Positions 54,622 through 64,000 of a DNA stretch of 64,000 nt are shown piece by piece. The translations under genes were made by a program, and so were the position numbers. How positions within the stretch are numbered: position 1 is the first letter of the stretch; each line of letters begins with the position of its first letter. A model generated the notes under the pieces. That model had not been told where the DNA came from. It saw only the letters and a program-made list of their open reading frames with translations, and did no database searches. The DNA is from Thozetella sp. PMI_491 (Eukaryota > Ascomycota > Sordariomycetes > Chaetosphaeriales > Chaetosphaeriaceae): contig MU270092.1 of the NCBI GenBank assembly GCA_021432635.1, forward strand, positions 235,006-299,005, read 5' to 3'.

Positions 54622-56995
54622 TGCGGGCGATTGTTCCCTTGTTGCATATTAGATAAGGCACATAAATTTCACAGCCGGCTCTGTCGGCAGGGGTCGTGCG
54701 AGCAATACTACCTGCGTGCCCGCTGATGCCGGAATCCTGCGTCTTACTGGCAGCCGTATGGTCTGGTTTCAACTGCCGGGCTGCTTGTTCCGTGTCTCGA
54801 TGCTTAAGCTTCAACCCAGTTTGGCCCTAGAGGTTTTAGAATTCCGAAGTCAGCGATATGGAAAGATACAGTATAAGTAACAATAGGAGGCATAAACTAA
54901 AAAACTTTATAAAACACCCTGCGGCATGAGTAAAGCAAAATTAGATATAACTAGCTGCTAAAAGTCGCATATCAGGCTCCAGGCAACTAAGGCGCTCGTG
55001 ACGTGGCAAGAGAAAACCCCTCAGCCGCATCGGCACCCTAGGCTCTCTTAAGGTATGGTGCATGTCACCATCTCCCTTAGCTGGATTCTTATAAGCCAGT
55101 AAACGCTGGAATCACATGACTTGCGGCAGCTTCGACACTTGTGACTCGAATTAGACCTAAAAGCGCCCAAACTGCTTGATGCCCGTGTACAGGGTCTTTT
55201 CCTGACTCAAGTTTTTGTCGTGATCCTTCTTGTGTCAAATGCATCCGTAATTGGAAATTGGGGAGATACCATAGGTCTCAGGTTGGAACGCCGAGGACCT
55301 TGGAGGGAAAGGGGCAGTGAATGGAGAAAACCCACCTTGAATGTGCCCAGCGCCCGGCCAGTAAATCATCTACTCTCCTATCCGTGTGAATCATATATGA
55401 TTTCGTCTTGTACTGAGAAAGTCCCCGAATCACGACGGTTGCCTTCCGGGAGAGGAGGGGTATTAGACAGCAGGTAAATAGCTGCAGACCAAATTTCAAC
55501 TGTAGGCCTCAGCTCCCTCGGTGAAAGCTGATATGCTTGCATATATTTCCAATAGTCCGGCAAATACTCATATCTACTGCCGAATCTCATGACTCATGAA
55601 GCATCCCATTCCCTTGTAAGAGGATCTGGTGATCGAGCGGGGTCTTCCTTGGGAGATCCTAAACCCATCGGCCTAGTTGAGCAAGTCGCGAGGGAAGCAG
55701 AGCAAAAGCATTCGTTGATAGATCGGATCTGGGCGGCGGAAAAGTACAAACAGGGCTGAGCAGGGTCTGTTTGGGAGTGAAGCGATGAGGATGCTAGATA
55801 TCGGGGAGAACTTTTGACAGCGGCAAGGACTGTCGTCACATCACTGTGATAGGTTGAAACATCCTTGTTCGTGAGGCTGTAAGGAGACACGTTGGTCCAC
55901 TAGATGCGATATACGATGAATAGGGCGTAGACCTGAGTCCTGATTGGTATAGAGCCTCAGGAAGCGCGTGATGCTGTCCCAACGCAACGGATAGGTGTGG
56001 TTAAATTGTGCCCAACAACACCATTTTGCTGATCTCGTATCAGAAGCTGCAAATTTCCTTCTCTTTCCTGCTTCGAGGAACACCTTGATTCATGCCGAAG
56101 GAGTCCACGGTACTGTCCGTGAATTGTGTTGGTAGAAACTCTTTCCGGATCCACTTTCTCGCCTCGTTTCCGCCTCAGTCATACTCCGGGACAATCCTTG
56201 ACCGAGGAAACTTTTGGATCCTACCTGCCTTCCAGCAGCCAAGGCAAATATGGTTTCTTTTTTTCTTCCTGTTTCTTAACTAAATGGTCGTGATATTGTA
56301 TTTATCGCTGCTTTAGCTTGTACTTAAGGATAGCAGCATCCCAAGACCGTCGAACGAACCCCAGCTTATGCCCTGTTGAATGGCTTGACACTATCGCGAC
56401 CCTCTCTCGAACCTTTTATTACTAGCATAGAATTTTCTGAATGTTTATTGAGTGGGCCATGGTGTCTTTGTTTTTCTTTTCTTTTCCCCTCCCTTGAATT
56501 CTAAGATCAGGCTACCAGCTAGCCTCGGCGGGATGCCACACTGGCAGCCTCACTATGCTTTAGGTCTCCTGTCATGAGACGATAGGCTAGCCCAGCCGTT
56601 CGATATTGAGGCGAAATCAGCATAGAGCTATTACCCGATTTCCAAATTTCCGGGCACATGAAATGGTCCGGGAAAGAGTAACCCCGGCATCTTGGCGCAG
56701 CCTCACGAAACGTGTGCAGCACGGCGCCTTCAGACGGCCACGCGCTGTATCATAGATAGCGACAGGCCGTAGGGGCTATCGTGTTCAGGCTCTTGGATAG
56801 AAATCCTCAGCCTGGGTTTTACTGCCCCGCATGGCCGCTATTAGGCTTTCAATATGGCAACCGTCACAGCCGAGCGGGTAAAACCGCACTCCAGCTTCCT
56901 ATCTACGAAGGCAGAAAGTCGGATATATGATGATTGAGGCTTCTTCCCGGTCTGTTCCTCGGACTTCATTCCGTAGTTTCTCGTCGATGCCCAAG
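54622..56995. other. Gene-poor region, 2.4 kb
   Basis: No supportable gene. Minus-strand frames at 55378-55590, 55594-55890 and 55841-56083 contain some protein-like stretches (LPDYWKYMQAYQLSPREL; RWDSITRFLRLY) in different frames. These could be decayed coding sequence. The part near 54830-54960 is AT-rich. A TATA-like element precedes the GH28 gene. Confidence 0.4.
56924..56928 (+). promoter_or_regulatory. TATA-like element before the GH28 gene
   Basis: TATAT, 68-72 nt upstream of the ATG at 56996. The ATG at 56927 overlaps it and is therefore unlikely to be the start. Confidence 0.35.
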
Positions 56996-58801
56996 ATGAA
57001 ACAGCAATTGGTGTTGATACTCAGTGCCGTAGCACTGGCAACAGCGCAGCTGACGGGACGCGTGGGGCCATCCACTACCCGAGCGGCCAAGGCGGCAAAG
57101 AAAGTCTGCAGTATCCTCAGCTACGGCGGCGTAGCTTCTGGGACCACGGACAACAGTGCCGCAGTGTTGAAGGCGTGGGATGCATGCAAAACTGGCGGCC
57201 AAGTCGTCGTCCCCAGCGGAAGTTATGGCCTCAACAAGTGGGTGAGCCTCTCGGGTGGGGCCGGTGTGTCCTTCAACTTGGAGGGTATCTTCTTGCGGAT
57301 GAGCAACGGAACAGCCAACGGCAGCATAATTGCAGTGCAGGATACAGATGACTTTGAATTTTACAGTGGAAATTCAAAGGGGGCAATCCAAGGATATGGA
57401 TATGAGTTTCACAAGGGTGAGTTGCAGGGATTCTAAGAGATCGACTCCGTAGCTTCAGAGAGCTGACGTTTGGCGTGTAGAGAATAAATATGGGTAAGAC
57501 ACCGGACCCAGGGCAGAGGACAGGTTGATGGAGAAACGCGTACTAATTCGGCAAAGCCCGTCTCTCATCAAGTTCACAAACGTAAGGAAGTCGATATCCC
57601 TGGGCAGATGGATTGAAGATGACGGCTAAGTGGTACCTCAGGTCACGAACTTCAGCATCCACGACATGGCTCTGGTCGATTCGCCAGCATCTCACCTTAC
57701 CATAGACACGTCCGCCAATGGGGAGGTGTACAATATGATCATCTATGGCGGGGACCGAGGAGGTCTGGACGGTATCGATGTCTCGAGCACCAATACCTGG
57801 ATCCATGACATTGAGGTCTCGAACGGAGGTGACTGGTGAGTTCTCTTTAAAGCGCTGCCATCTGGAACAACCATCCTAATCGATAACGTGGAATAGTGTT
57901 GCTGTAAAGGTTAGTACAGCCTACATGCCTACCCGGCAGCACAAAAACATTGTTGACAATTCTTATTCTCTTCTAGAGTCCATCCAAAGCCGTCCAGATC
58001 GAGTCCATCTTTTGCAACCGTTCCGGCGGTTGCACTATTGGGCCGCTTGGCATAGATATAAGTCTGTTGCCCTCGTTTCCTTTGTGCTTCAGTAGCTAGT
58101 ATCTGACTCTCGATCGGCAGGCGTTAGAGACATCCTATATCAATACGTTTACTCGCAGAGCTGCGACCATATGATGATGCTCAAGTCTAACGGAGGTTCT
58201 GGTCCGGTAAGGCATGCCGGCTTCTATAACTTCACGGGGCACGCCAACAATTACACCCTCAATCTGGACGGTTTCTGGGTTGGGAAAGAAGTCGATCCAG
58301 GGGACGGAGTGGAGTATGACGAGGTGACCATCGCAGGCTGGACCGGCACCTGCAAGGATGGTAACAAATACCCGCCGCTGATGCTGCAATGCCCGGCGAA
58401 GTGGAGCTGTGGCGGCGTCGAAGTTGATGATTTCAACGTCTGGACCGAGACGGGTACCAGCGAGTTGTTCAAGTGCCAGAATGCCTACGGCTACGGCGCG
58501 TGCCTCAACCCGTACGCAGGAAACGGAGCGTACAAAACTACGATGACGGTGCAGTCGATGGCTACAGAGTAGGTCCTATTCCGAGGCGCACTCTAACCAA
58601 AAGAGAGCAACAATATGATGGCGATTCACAGGCTGGAGAGAGTGATTGCTAACGCAAATTCTTAGGAAATATTCAATCAAAACGATGCCGACCGAGGCCA
58701 CCAAGGGCCTGGGCATTACCACTTCGATCGAGATCCCAGCTGTACCAACCACCTTTTACCCTGGCCTGAAACCGACCAGTACCCTATTGGGGAAGCCATG
58801 A
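56996..58801 (+). CDS. Rhamnogalacturonan hydrolase, glycoside hydrolase family 28
   Basis: This secreted enzyme cleaves the alternating galacturonate-rhamnose backbone of pectin. Eight exons (56996-57416, 57481-57493, 57557-57581, 57642-57835, 57897-57909, 57977-58061, 58121-58568, 58666-58801) give 444 residues. The signal peptide is [17 protein letters not shown]. Spliced sequence follows rhamnogalacturonase [29 protein letters not shown] (D196, D199), SNGGDCVAVKSPSKAV (D217; the Cys codon spans an intron), [17 protein letters not shown] and [11 protein letters not shown]. The substitution of SGGC for the GHG of polygalacturonases marks the rhamnogalacturonase branch. Two exons are only 13 nt and one is 25 nt. 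The donor after exon 6 (GTCTGT) is weak but frame and conservation demand it. An alternative start is the Met at 56987. Confidence 0.9.
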
Positions 58802-59358
58802 GGCAGCTCGATGTCCATGGTCGGAGGAATCGCATGTTATTCTGCCATGAACGGATCCTAATTATTTTCCCGCGCCTGTAGGAACAGGGGTTCCTCCGCT
58901 TCAGTAGGCCAAAATAGTCCGCTAGGGCTCTTTTAAGATGCTGTGCTCATTATCGTGTATATATCGAACCTTCACCTGCAAGGTTGTTGTAATTTCGTAG
59001 TTCCACCATCACTAAGTACATATATGGGATAGTGCACACCTTCCGCACCTACCTAAGTCGGCCTGGTGCATACCAACATTTCGAAAGAAGGGCGCAGTCG
59101 ATTAGTCACCCCAAGGAATGCATAAGTCCCTTCCTCGTCGCTCAACGTCTATCATTTTGTTTATCCTCACTTCCAACCTGTCAGCGCTGTCAGTGATGCA
59201 CATGCTTATAGGCATCATTATCCACGTGCGACTTCAAATTACTTGAGCCGCCCGAAAAGCCTGGCGGCCCGGCTCTAAACACGAAAGCGGAGACTCGTCC
59301 AGCCGTCGTCGCAACCCCCGCCGTTCATCCCTGCTAAAGCATCTGGTCTGGGATCAAG
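58802..59358. other. Intergenic region
   Basis: About 560 nt: the 3' flank of the GH28 gene and the upstream region of the next gene. Nothing distinctive. Confidence 0.4.
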
Positions 59359-59961
59359 ATGTCGGAGGCACCTAGAACATCCAGATCCGGCGCCTACGCT
59401 GTGCTCCTCTCTGGAACTCACGTCACCGGCAAGGAGGCTCTTGCAGTGGCCTTATCGCAATCACTCGGCTGTCCATGGGTGAAGGCCGAAATGGTCCATA
59501 ACATTGCAACCTTCGGGGCTCGATCTCAAGCCAAAAAGGGTTACGACTACAGCAAAGTGTTCGGTCGAATATGGCTGTCCAAGATACGACGACTTGGCTT
59601 CCCGTTGGACGACGAAGAATCAGGTGGGGAATCGGAGGCCGAAGTCCCCCGGACGAATTGCACGGCGGTCATTTCTTGCTACCACATGCGGAAGCCCGCC
59701 CGGGACGCCATCCGCGATGCCATGCTGGCAAACTCGATCAAGCCCATATTTGTCGTTATGCACATCACGGAAGAAACCCTTTCTGGGAGAACTCTGGGAG
59801 CGGAGGAGCCCGAGCTGGCCGAAAGGATCATGGGAGAGAAAATCGCGGACATCCAGGTGCCTCTGGAAGAGGAAACGGATGTAGTATTGATCGACTCGAT
59901 GCGGGATGTCGAGTCTCTATTTGCAGAGGTCAAGGATGGTATTAACCAACATCTCACCTAG
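59359..59961 (+). CDS. P-loop NTPase, gluconokinase-like, with altered Walker A
   Basis: Single exon, 200 residues, the size of gluconate or shikimate kinase folds. The N-terminal strand and loop AVLLSGTHVTGKEALAVALS align with the gluconokinase P-loop (GxxxxGKS/T). Here residue 26 after the lysine is Glu instead of Ser/Thr, the Mg-coordinating position. SQSLGCPWVKAEMVHN follows, like the family's substrate-side region. TNCTAVISCYHMRKPARDAIRD and KPIFVVMHITEETL correspond to the conserved strands of the kinase core. It may be a degenerate kinase or a binding protein. The start is the first ATG in frame after a stop. No targeting signal is present. Confidence 0.72.
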   Translation: MSEAPRTSRSGAYAVLLSGTHVTGKEALAVALSQSLGCPWVKAEMVHNIATFGARSQAKKGYDYSKVFGRIWLSKIRRLGFPLDDEESGGESEAEVPRTNCTAVISCYHMRKPARDAIRDAMLANSIKPIFVVMHITEETLSGRTLGAEEPELAERIMGEKIADIQVPLEEETDVVLIDSMRDVESLFAEVKDGINQHLT

Positions 59962-60294
59962 ACTTTGGGCTGAGAGAAAGGATCGGTATTGCCGAGACAC
60001 GAGGCAAATAGGACAAGGGGCTGGGTGCAAATATGGCGTAACTGGGCTCTTTTCTTTGCAAGTGCTGTTTGGTCAAGGTATTGCGGGAGTGAAAGGCGAC
60101 ACGATAGCAAGCATAGGGCCCATCTCTTCCATTTACACAAGAAGGCTATAGTATATACGAGTGATGCGGCTCTATTTGCGTTTCTTCTTGTATCTCCGCT
60201 CTCACTTTGGTATCCTTCTCTTCCTTCGGCAAATTTGTGATTTTGGGGCTCTGATTTCACGAATGGCCCACCCCGCCTAGGACATCTTGTGCGG
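59962..60294. other. Convergent 3' flanks
   Basis: 333 nt between two convergent stops; nothing recognised. Confidence 0.4.
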
Positions 60295-63200
60295 CTAAGC
60301 ACTACTCGTGCTGCTGCGATGGCAATGATTGCAGGTGCTGGCTATAATTGGCCCTGAGTGGCCGGTCCATGAGCTCGTATCTAAGCAGCCAGCCGGGTTG
60401 TATGGATTGTTTAAGTATCGTGGCTCTGTATTCGATGATGCGCTTTCAAATACTGGCAGATCGTGTCCGGCTGTCAGCACTGGGTTGGTCCATGAGTATT
60501 GATCCTCCAAAGCAGTGACAAAGAGGGGAAGTCTTGGGAATCCCGGTATCGGTGTCGGATGGCGTATGATAGATTCATGTTTCGGTAGGAAAACAGCGTG
60601 TTCTAGGGGATGATTTGCTCTAACCATGTTTTCCAGCTGCTCCACGGTATGAGATGAAGTAGCCAACAAAGAAGGGGCTGCTACTCCCGATGTCAAGGCA
60701 TAGTTGGAGAATTCTGAGGTCATGTAGGTGCTCTGACTACGCTTTGCCAACTCAATCTGTCGGTGGCTCGTGTCATTTTGGAGAGGGATAGCCTGTTCCT
60801 GGTATTCACATCGGGAGACGACTTGTAGAAAATGGTCCTCAACCATAGATATCTGTTTCAGAGCAAGGCCTAGGGGGGCGCGTGCGAGCTCGGCAAGCGA
60901 GCCGAGGTACATATCCTTTAATTGAAAGTGCTCAAGAACAGGCTGGTAATCTAGGCCACTGATGTCAGAAAGTGGCTCGATTCACACACATCATGCGTTA
61001 ATCAAAGCACTTACCTGGTGTCTTGACTTCATCGTCATAGGGAAACAAGCCGTTCCACAGATCCTCCCATTGCTCGAGGGCACTTCTTTCTGTCCTCCTT
61101 GCAGTGGTGGTAAACATCTTCAATGTCTTGGGGTTGATACCTTCCAGAGGATCCAGTTCTTGGAAAGCACAGCCCTCGAGCGTTTGAAGGTGAGAATCAA
61201 GTTCAAGCTGTGAGTTAAATGATTGCTTGCACCGCTGGCAGGCAAACACAGGAGGTTCCGGCCGCGTATGCACTTTTATGATATGTTGTCTGCGTAGATG
61301 GGTTAATACTTAAGGTAGTTGGCAGTCTAGGTGTGAGTTGGGTCTAGAATTGACCTACCGGACATCTGAGATGGAACGAAAAGACGACATCGAGCATGAC
61401 CAAGCATTACGGACATTGAATCTTTCCGGGTTGCGTTTTCGATAAGGACAGCTGAATTTGGTGCCCTGAAAATCCGGAATGTGTTCGTCATCATTCGCAT
61501 CACCATACTGGCGGTCAACCCCTTGTCGCTTCTTGCTCTCTGGACCCTGGTTTTCACCGTCTATAGTACTGCAGTCAAGAGAAAAGAGTGCTGCGCCACT
61601 GGAATCACCGGTGTGCTCAGGCGTAGCTCTGTTGATGAAGGAGTAAATACCCTTGAGGAACCGGAATATGAGAGACTTAAGGTCCTGAGGGGAAGGCGTT
61701 TTATCTGCTGTCGTGGCCCCAAATATCACTTGCAATGCTGTCTGAAGTATTTCAAATTCTTCGTCAGGCATCTCATCTTGCTGAGCAAGCGAATAGTCCA
61801 ATTCTTCTGCTCGTGTTGAAGTTACTTCCGCCTGGTCCGGTGATCTTGGTAGTGCTTGATGAGATGTAGGGAGGCCAGTATGAAAGATAGACATCTGGTT
61901 GGTTCGTTTCCTTGTTTCGGCGTTCCACGAAGGTCCAGGGGAGCTTGATTGGGCTCTCCGGAGTAAAGATACCCCCGCGGAATTGCTATACCTCAAGATA
62001 GGCGATACTGTTTTGCTCTTCATGACCGTCGATCCCGGAATAATGATGCCTGTTGACGTACCAGTGTGCCGAGAAACTCTCTGGGGATTATGAAAATTGG
62101 GTGAACAAGTCATTGGACGAGGCACTCTTCCCCTCGCCGTTGTCCACCGATCACCGGCTGATGCTGATTCCCTGTTTAGTGTGGTGGCGAGTTCTTCCTT
62201 TGAGATTCGAACGGCTTCTACGAGGTCAGAAGCCGCTCCTATTGTGTAGTATCGATACTCGAGGCCCAGCAGTAGGAGGTATATATAGTCTACCTTTTCC
62301 GGGTGATCCTTAGGTGTGATCTCGGCCGCTTGTCTCCAGGCATGGATAAATTCCTCGCGATCTGACGCCTCCCCTTCCCTCAAGTGTCTTGCGACGAGGG
62401 TGACACCCAAGTTTCGTAAGAATCTTGGCCGATCCGGATCGTTAGACGGCATCGCAACAACTGCTAGTCTTGCAACATGGATGGCCCTATCTAGACTGAC
62501 GAGGTCGCCAGTTTGCCGAAAACGCCTGAAAAGTTGCGATCCAAGACGATTCAATGTTGTGGCCAAGTGAGAGTTGTGGCTACCGATAATTGAGTCGGAG
62601 GGCACGAAAACTTCTTCCAAGGCTGGTTCGTTCAGGGATTCATTTAGTGCAACGCCTTCTGACCCCGACTCATCATCCTCTGAGAATTCCCTTTCCTTCC
62701 AGCGGCGGCTGGAAGGCACGCTTCTTTGGGCGATAGGGTGACTGGAAGGCTCATCATTGCGCTCGTCGTATTGCAAGGCGGTTAAAGCGTCGGCAATCAA
62801 TCTCCATTGCATTGACGTTGGAGTGGCAGGAGTATTATATTCAGACGTCTGCGCAAGACTCGAGTGCGGCTGGTTGGATGGATGACTTGTAGGTTTGTGG
62901 TTACGAGCTTCGGCAACTCTTAGGAAGTGCTCGCTGATAACGTCGGCAAACCTTGTTGTGACCTCGCTGTTTACGCCAAGCTCGGGGTTCCTGAGGGCAG
63001 TCTGGATATGTCGGAGGGACTCGCTCAAATATTTGTTCACCTCAAAATGTTCCACTACCGGCTCAAAGTCTACACAATGTTGCGTTAGAATGTGTTCCAG
63101 CCTCGGAGAAAAGCATGTTCAAGATCGGGTGAGCGCACCACAAGGAGGTATATCTTGATCAGAGGGAAATAGTAGCCCCCAGATGTCGTTCCATTGGTCC

Positions 63201-63736
63201 CGTGGGGTCAGTCCCGCAATCTGTATCTTCCAGGCAAGGATCATGTTGATAACCTCGCCGTCGGCGCCATCCTCTGGATCCTCATCAACCGTGCGAGGGG
63301 TACACATCGTCATCGGCGATGCCCGCGTGTGCTTCTGCAGTTCGTCTTCCGTCCCGAACATCTTCAAGCACCTCGTACAACGATATGCTAATGGGCTTCT
63401 TAAAGAGTGATGTTGCACGATGTGCTCCCTACATTGGATTAGCGTCCGAAAGAGCGAGGCCTCCATGTCGTCTCTCTAGAAGCCATTTCGTAGCAATGTT
63501 ATTCACCTCAGCTCTGACAGTTCCGTGAAGCACGTCATAGAACAGGAGTAGTGATCGCGGACATTGAACCTTGCGGGGTTTCGTTTTCGAAACGGGCAGC
63601 TAAAACGGGTTCCTGATGATGATGATGTCCCCTTCCTTGCCCTCGCCGCCGGCTTATTCGTAGCTATTGCGCTCCCGCTGGATGCATGTTCCGCCTTCCC
63701 GGCACTGGATCGCCCATGAGCGTTCATTTCGGCCAT
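60295..63736 (-). CDS. Large zinc-finger / TPR protein with a duplicated zinc-finger module (or two fused genes)
   Basis: Exons on the minus strand (63736-63507, 63428-63139, 63069-61359, 61289-61015, 60950-60295) form one open chain of 1053 residues with all intron phases consistent. Module 1 (about 43-185) reads RFSCPFRKRNPARFNVRDHYSC, EHIVQHH, then a C-x2-C finger in YRCTRCLKMFGTEDELQKH and an acidic W-x2-IW-x2-LFPSD segment. A region of TPR-like helical repeats follows (NRLGSQLFRRFRQTGDLVSLDRAI and relatives). Module 2 (about 720-840) repeats module 1 closely (KFSCPYRKRNPERFNVRN, QHIIKVH, FACQRCKQSFNSQLELDSH, LWNGLFPYD), with introns at the same positions and phases. Such C2H2-like modules are fungal-specific; DNA or protein binding is inferred. 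A second gene could start at the Met at 61892. The 5' end may continue beyond an intron near 63750. Confidence 0.72.
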
Positions 63737-64000
63737 TTGAGAGTGGGAACTAAGGCACCGTGCCTGATGATCTATTCCGTGAAAACTTGTCGTAGGTCTA
63801 GTTTCGTTCCCGGCTGCTCATTGTAGTCAAAAGGGAAATCTCAGCCGACGAGATGCCGGCTCATGCAGATGCTATGGTTCCTCTATGCTCTTGATTGCCG
63901 CCGCGGGCCTTCTCTCTCATTGGTTCCCCACTGTCATCTTTCTGGCCCCTGCTGTAGTATCGGCTGCTGCCACTCTTTTTGCAATTGGCTTATCGCCACC
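63737..64000. other. Window edge, upstream of the zinc-finger/TPR gene
   Basis: 264 nt with stops in all relevant frames near the gene. A plausible splice acceptor (CCTTAG on the minus strand near 63750) means an upstream exon outside the window is possible. Confidence 0.35.

Noticed and set aside
1-64000. CRISPR arrays, bacterial operons, prophage or an intact transposon
   Set aside because: Gene structure is eukaryotic with introns. No direct-repeat/spacer array, terminal inverted repeats with a transposase, or reverse transcriptase was seen.

Overview
The window is nuclear DNA from a filamentous ascomycete (Pezizomycotina). Genes are monocistronic and lie on both strands. Many carry short GT-AG introns of about 50-125 nt with CTAAC/CTGAC-like branch sites. 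There are fungal-only families (HET domain, AA9 LPMO, CE15 glucuronoyl esterase, Cet1-type RNA triphosphatase, DUF1769). A Sordariomycete, perhaps of the Sordariales, is my best guess: the CE15 esterase has the same catalytic numbering that I recall for the Myceliophthora/Sporotrichum enzyme. That placement is an inference. I found no rRNA, tRNA, intact transposon or CRISPR array.

Layout. 0-12 kb is housekeeping: the 3' end of an unknown gene, mitochondrial sulfite oxidase (-), proteasome subunit Rpn2 (-) and the mRNA-capping triphosphatase (+). 12-15 kb is gene-poor, with an interrupted bZIP-like gene and nested minisatellites. 15-22 kb holds an NmrA-type reductase, a small secreted cysteine protein and a divergent plant cell-wall pair (CE15 esterase and AA9 LPMO). 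22-28 kb holds a Ste6-like ABC transporter and a PBDC1/Ypl225w-type chaperone. 28-44 kb holds an unknown gene, an MFS transporter, a DUF1769 protein, an F-box protein, a cupin and a membrane alpha/beta hydrolase. 44-55 kb holds a single-pass membrane protein, a very long alpha/beta-hydrolase-like protein with no nucleophile serine, a GNAT, a haloalkane-dehalogenase-like hydrolase and a HET protein. 55-64 kb holds a gene-poor stretch, an eight-exon GH28 rhamnogalacturonase with 13-nt exons, a P-loop kinase-like protein and a large zinc-finger/TPR protein built on an internal duplication.

How genes fit together. Three secreted carbohydrate enzymes (CE15, AA9, GH28) point to a plant-biomass lifestyle. 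The CE15 and AA9 genes share a 1.8-kb divergent upstream region with sequences resembling Xyr1 and Cre1 sites. The other genes look functionally independent. Exon models were built by hand from reading-frame continuity, splice signals and remembered family conservation. Coordinates of multi-exon genes give the full span, with exons listed in the evidence.
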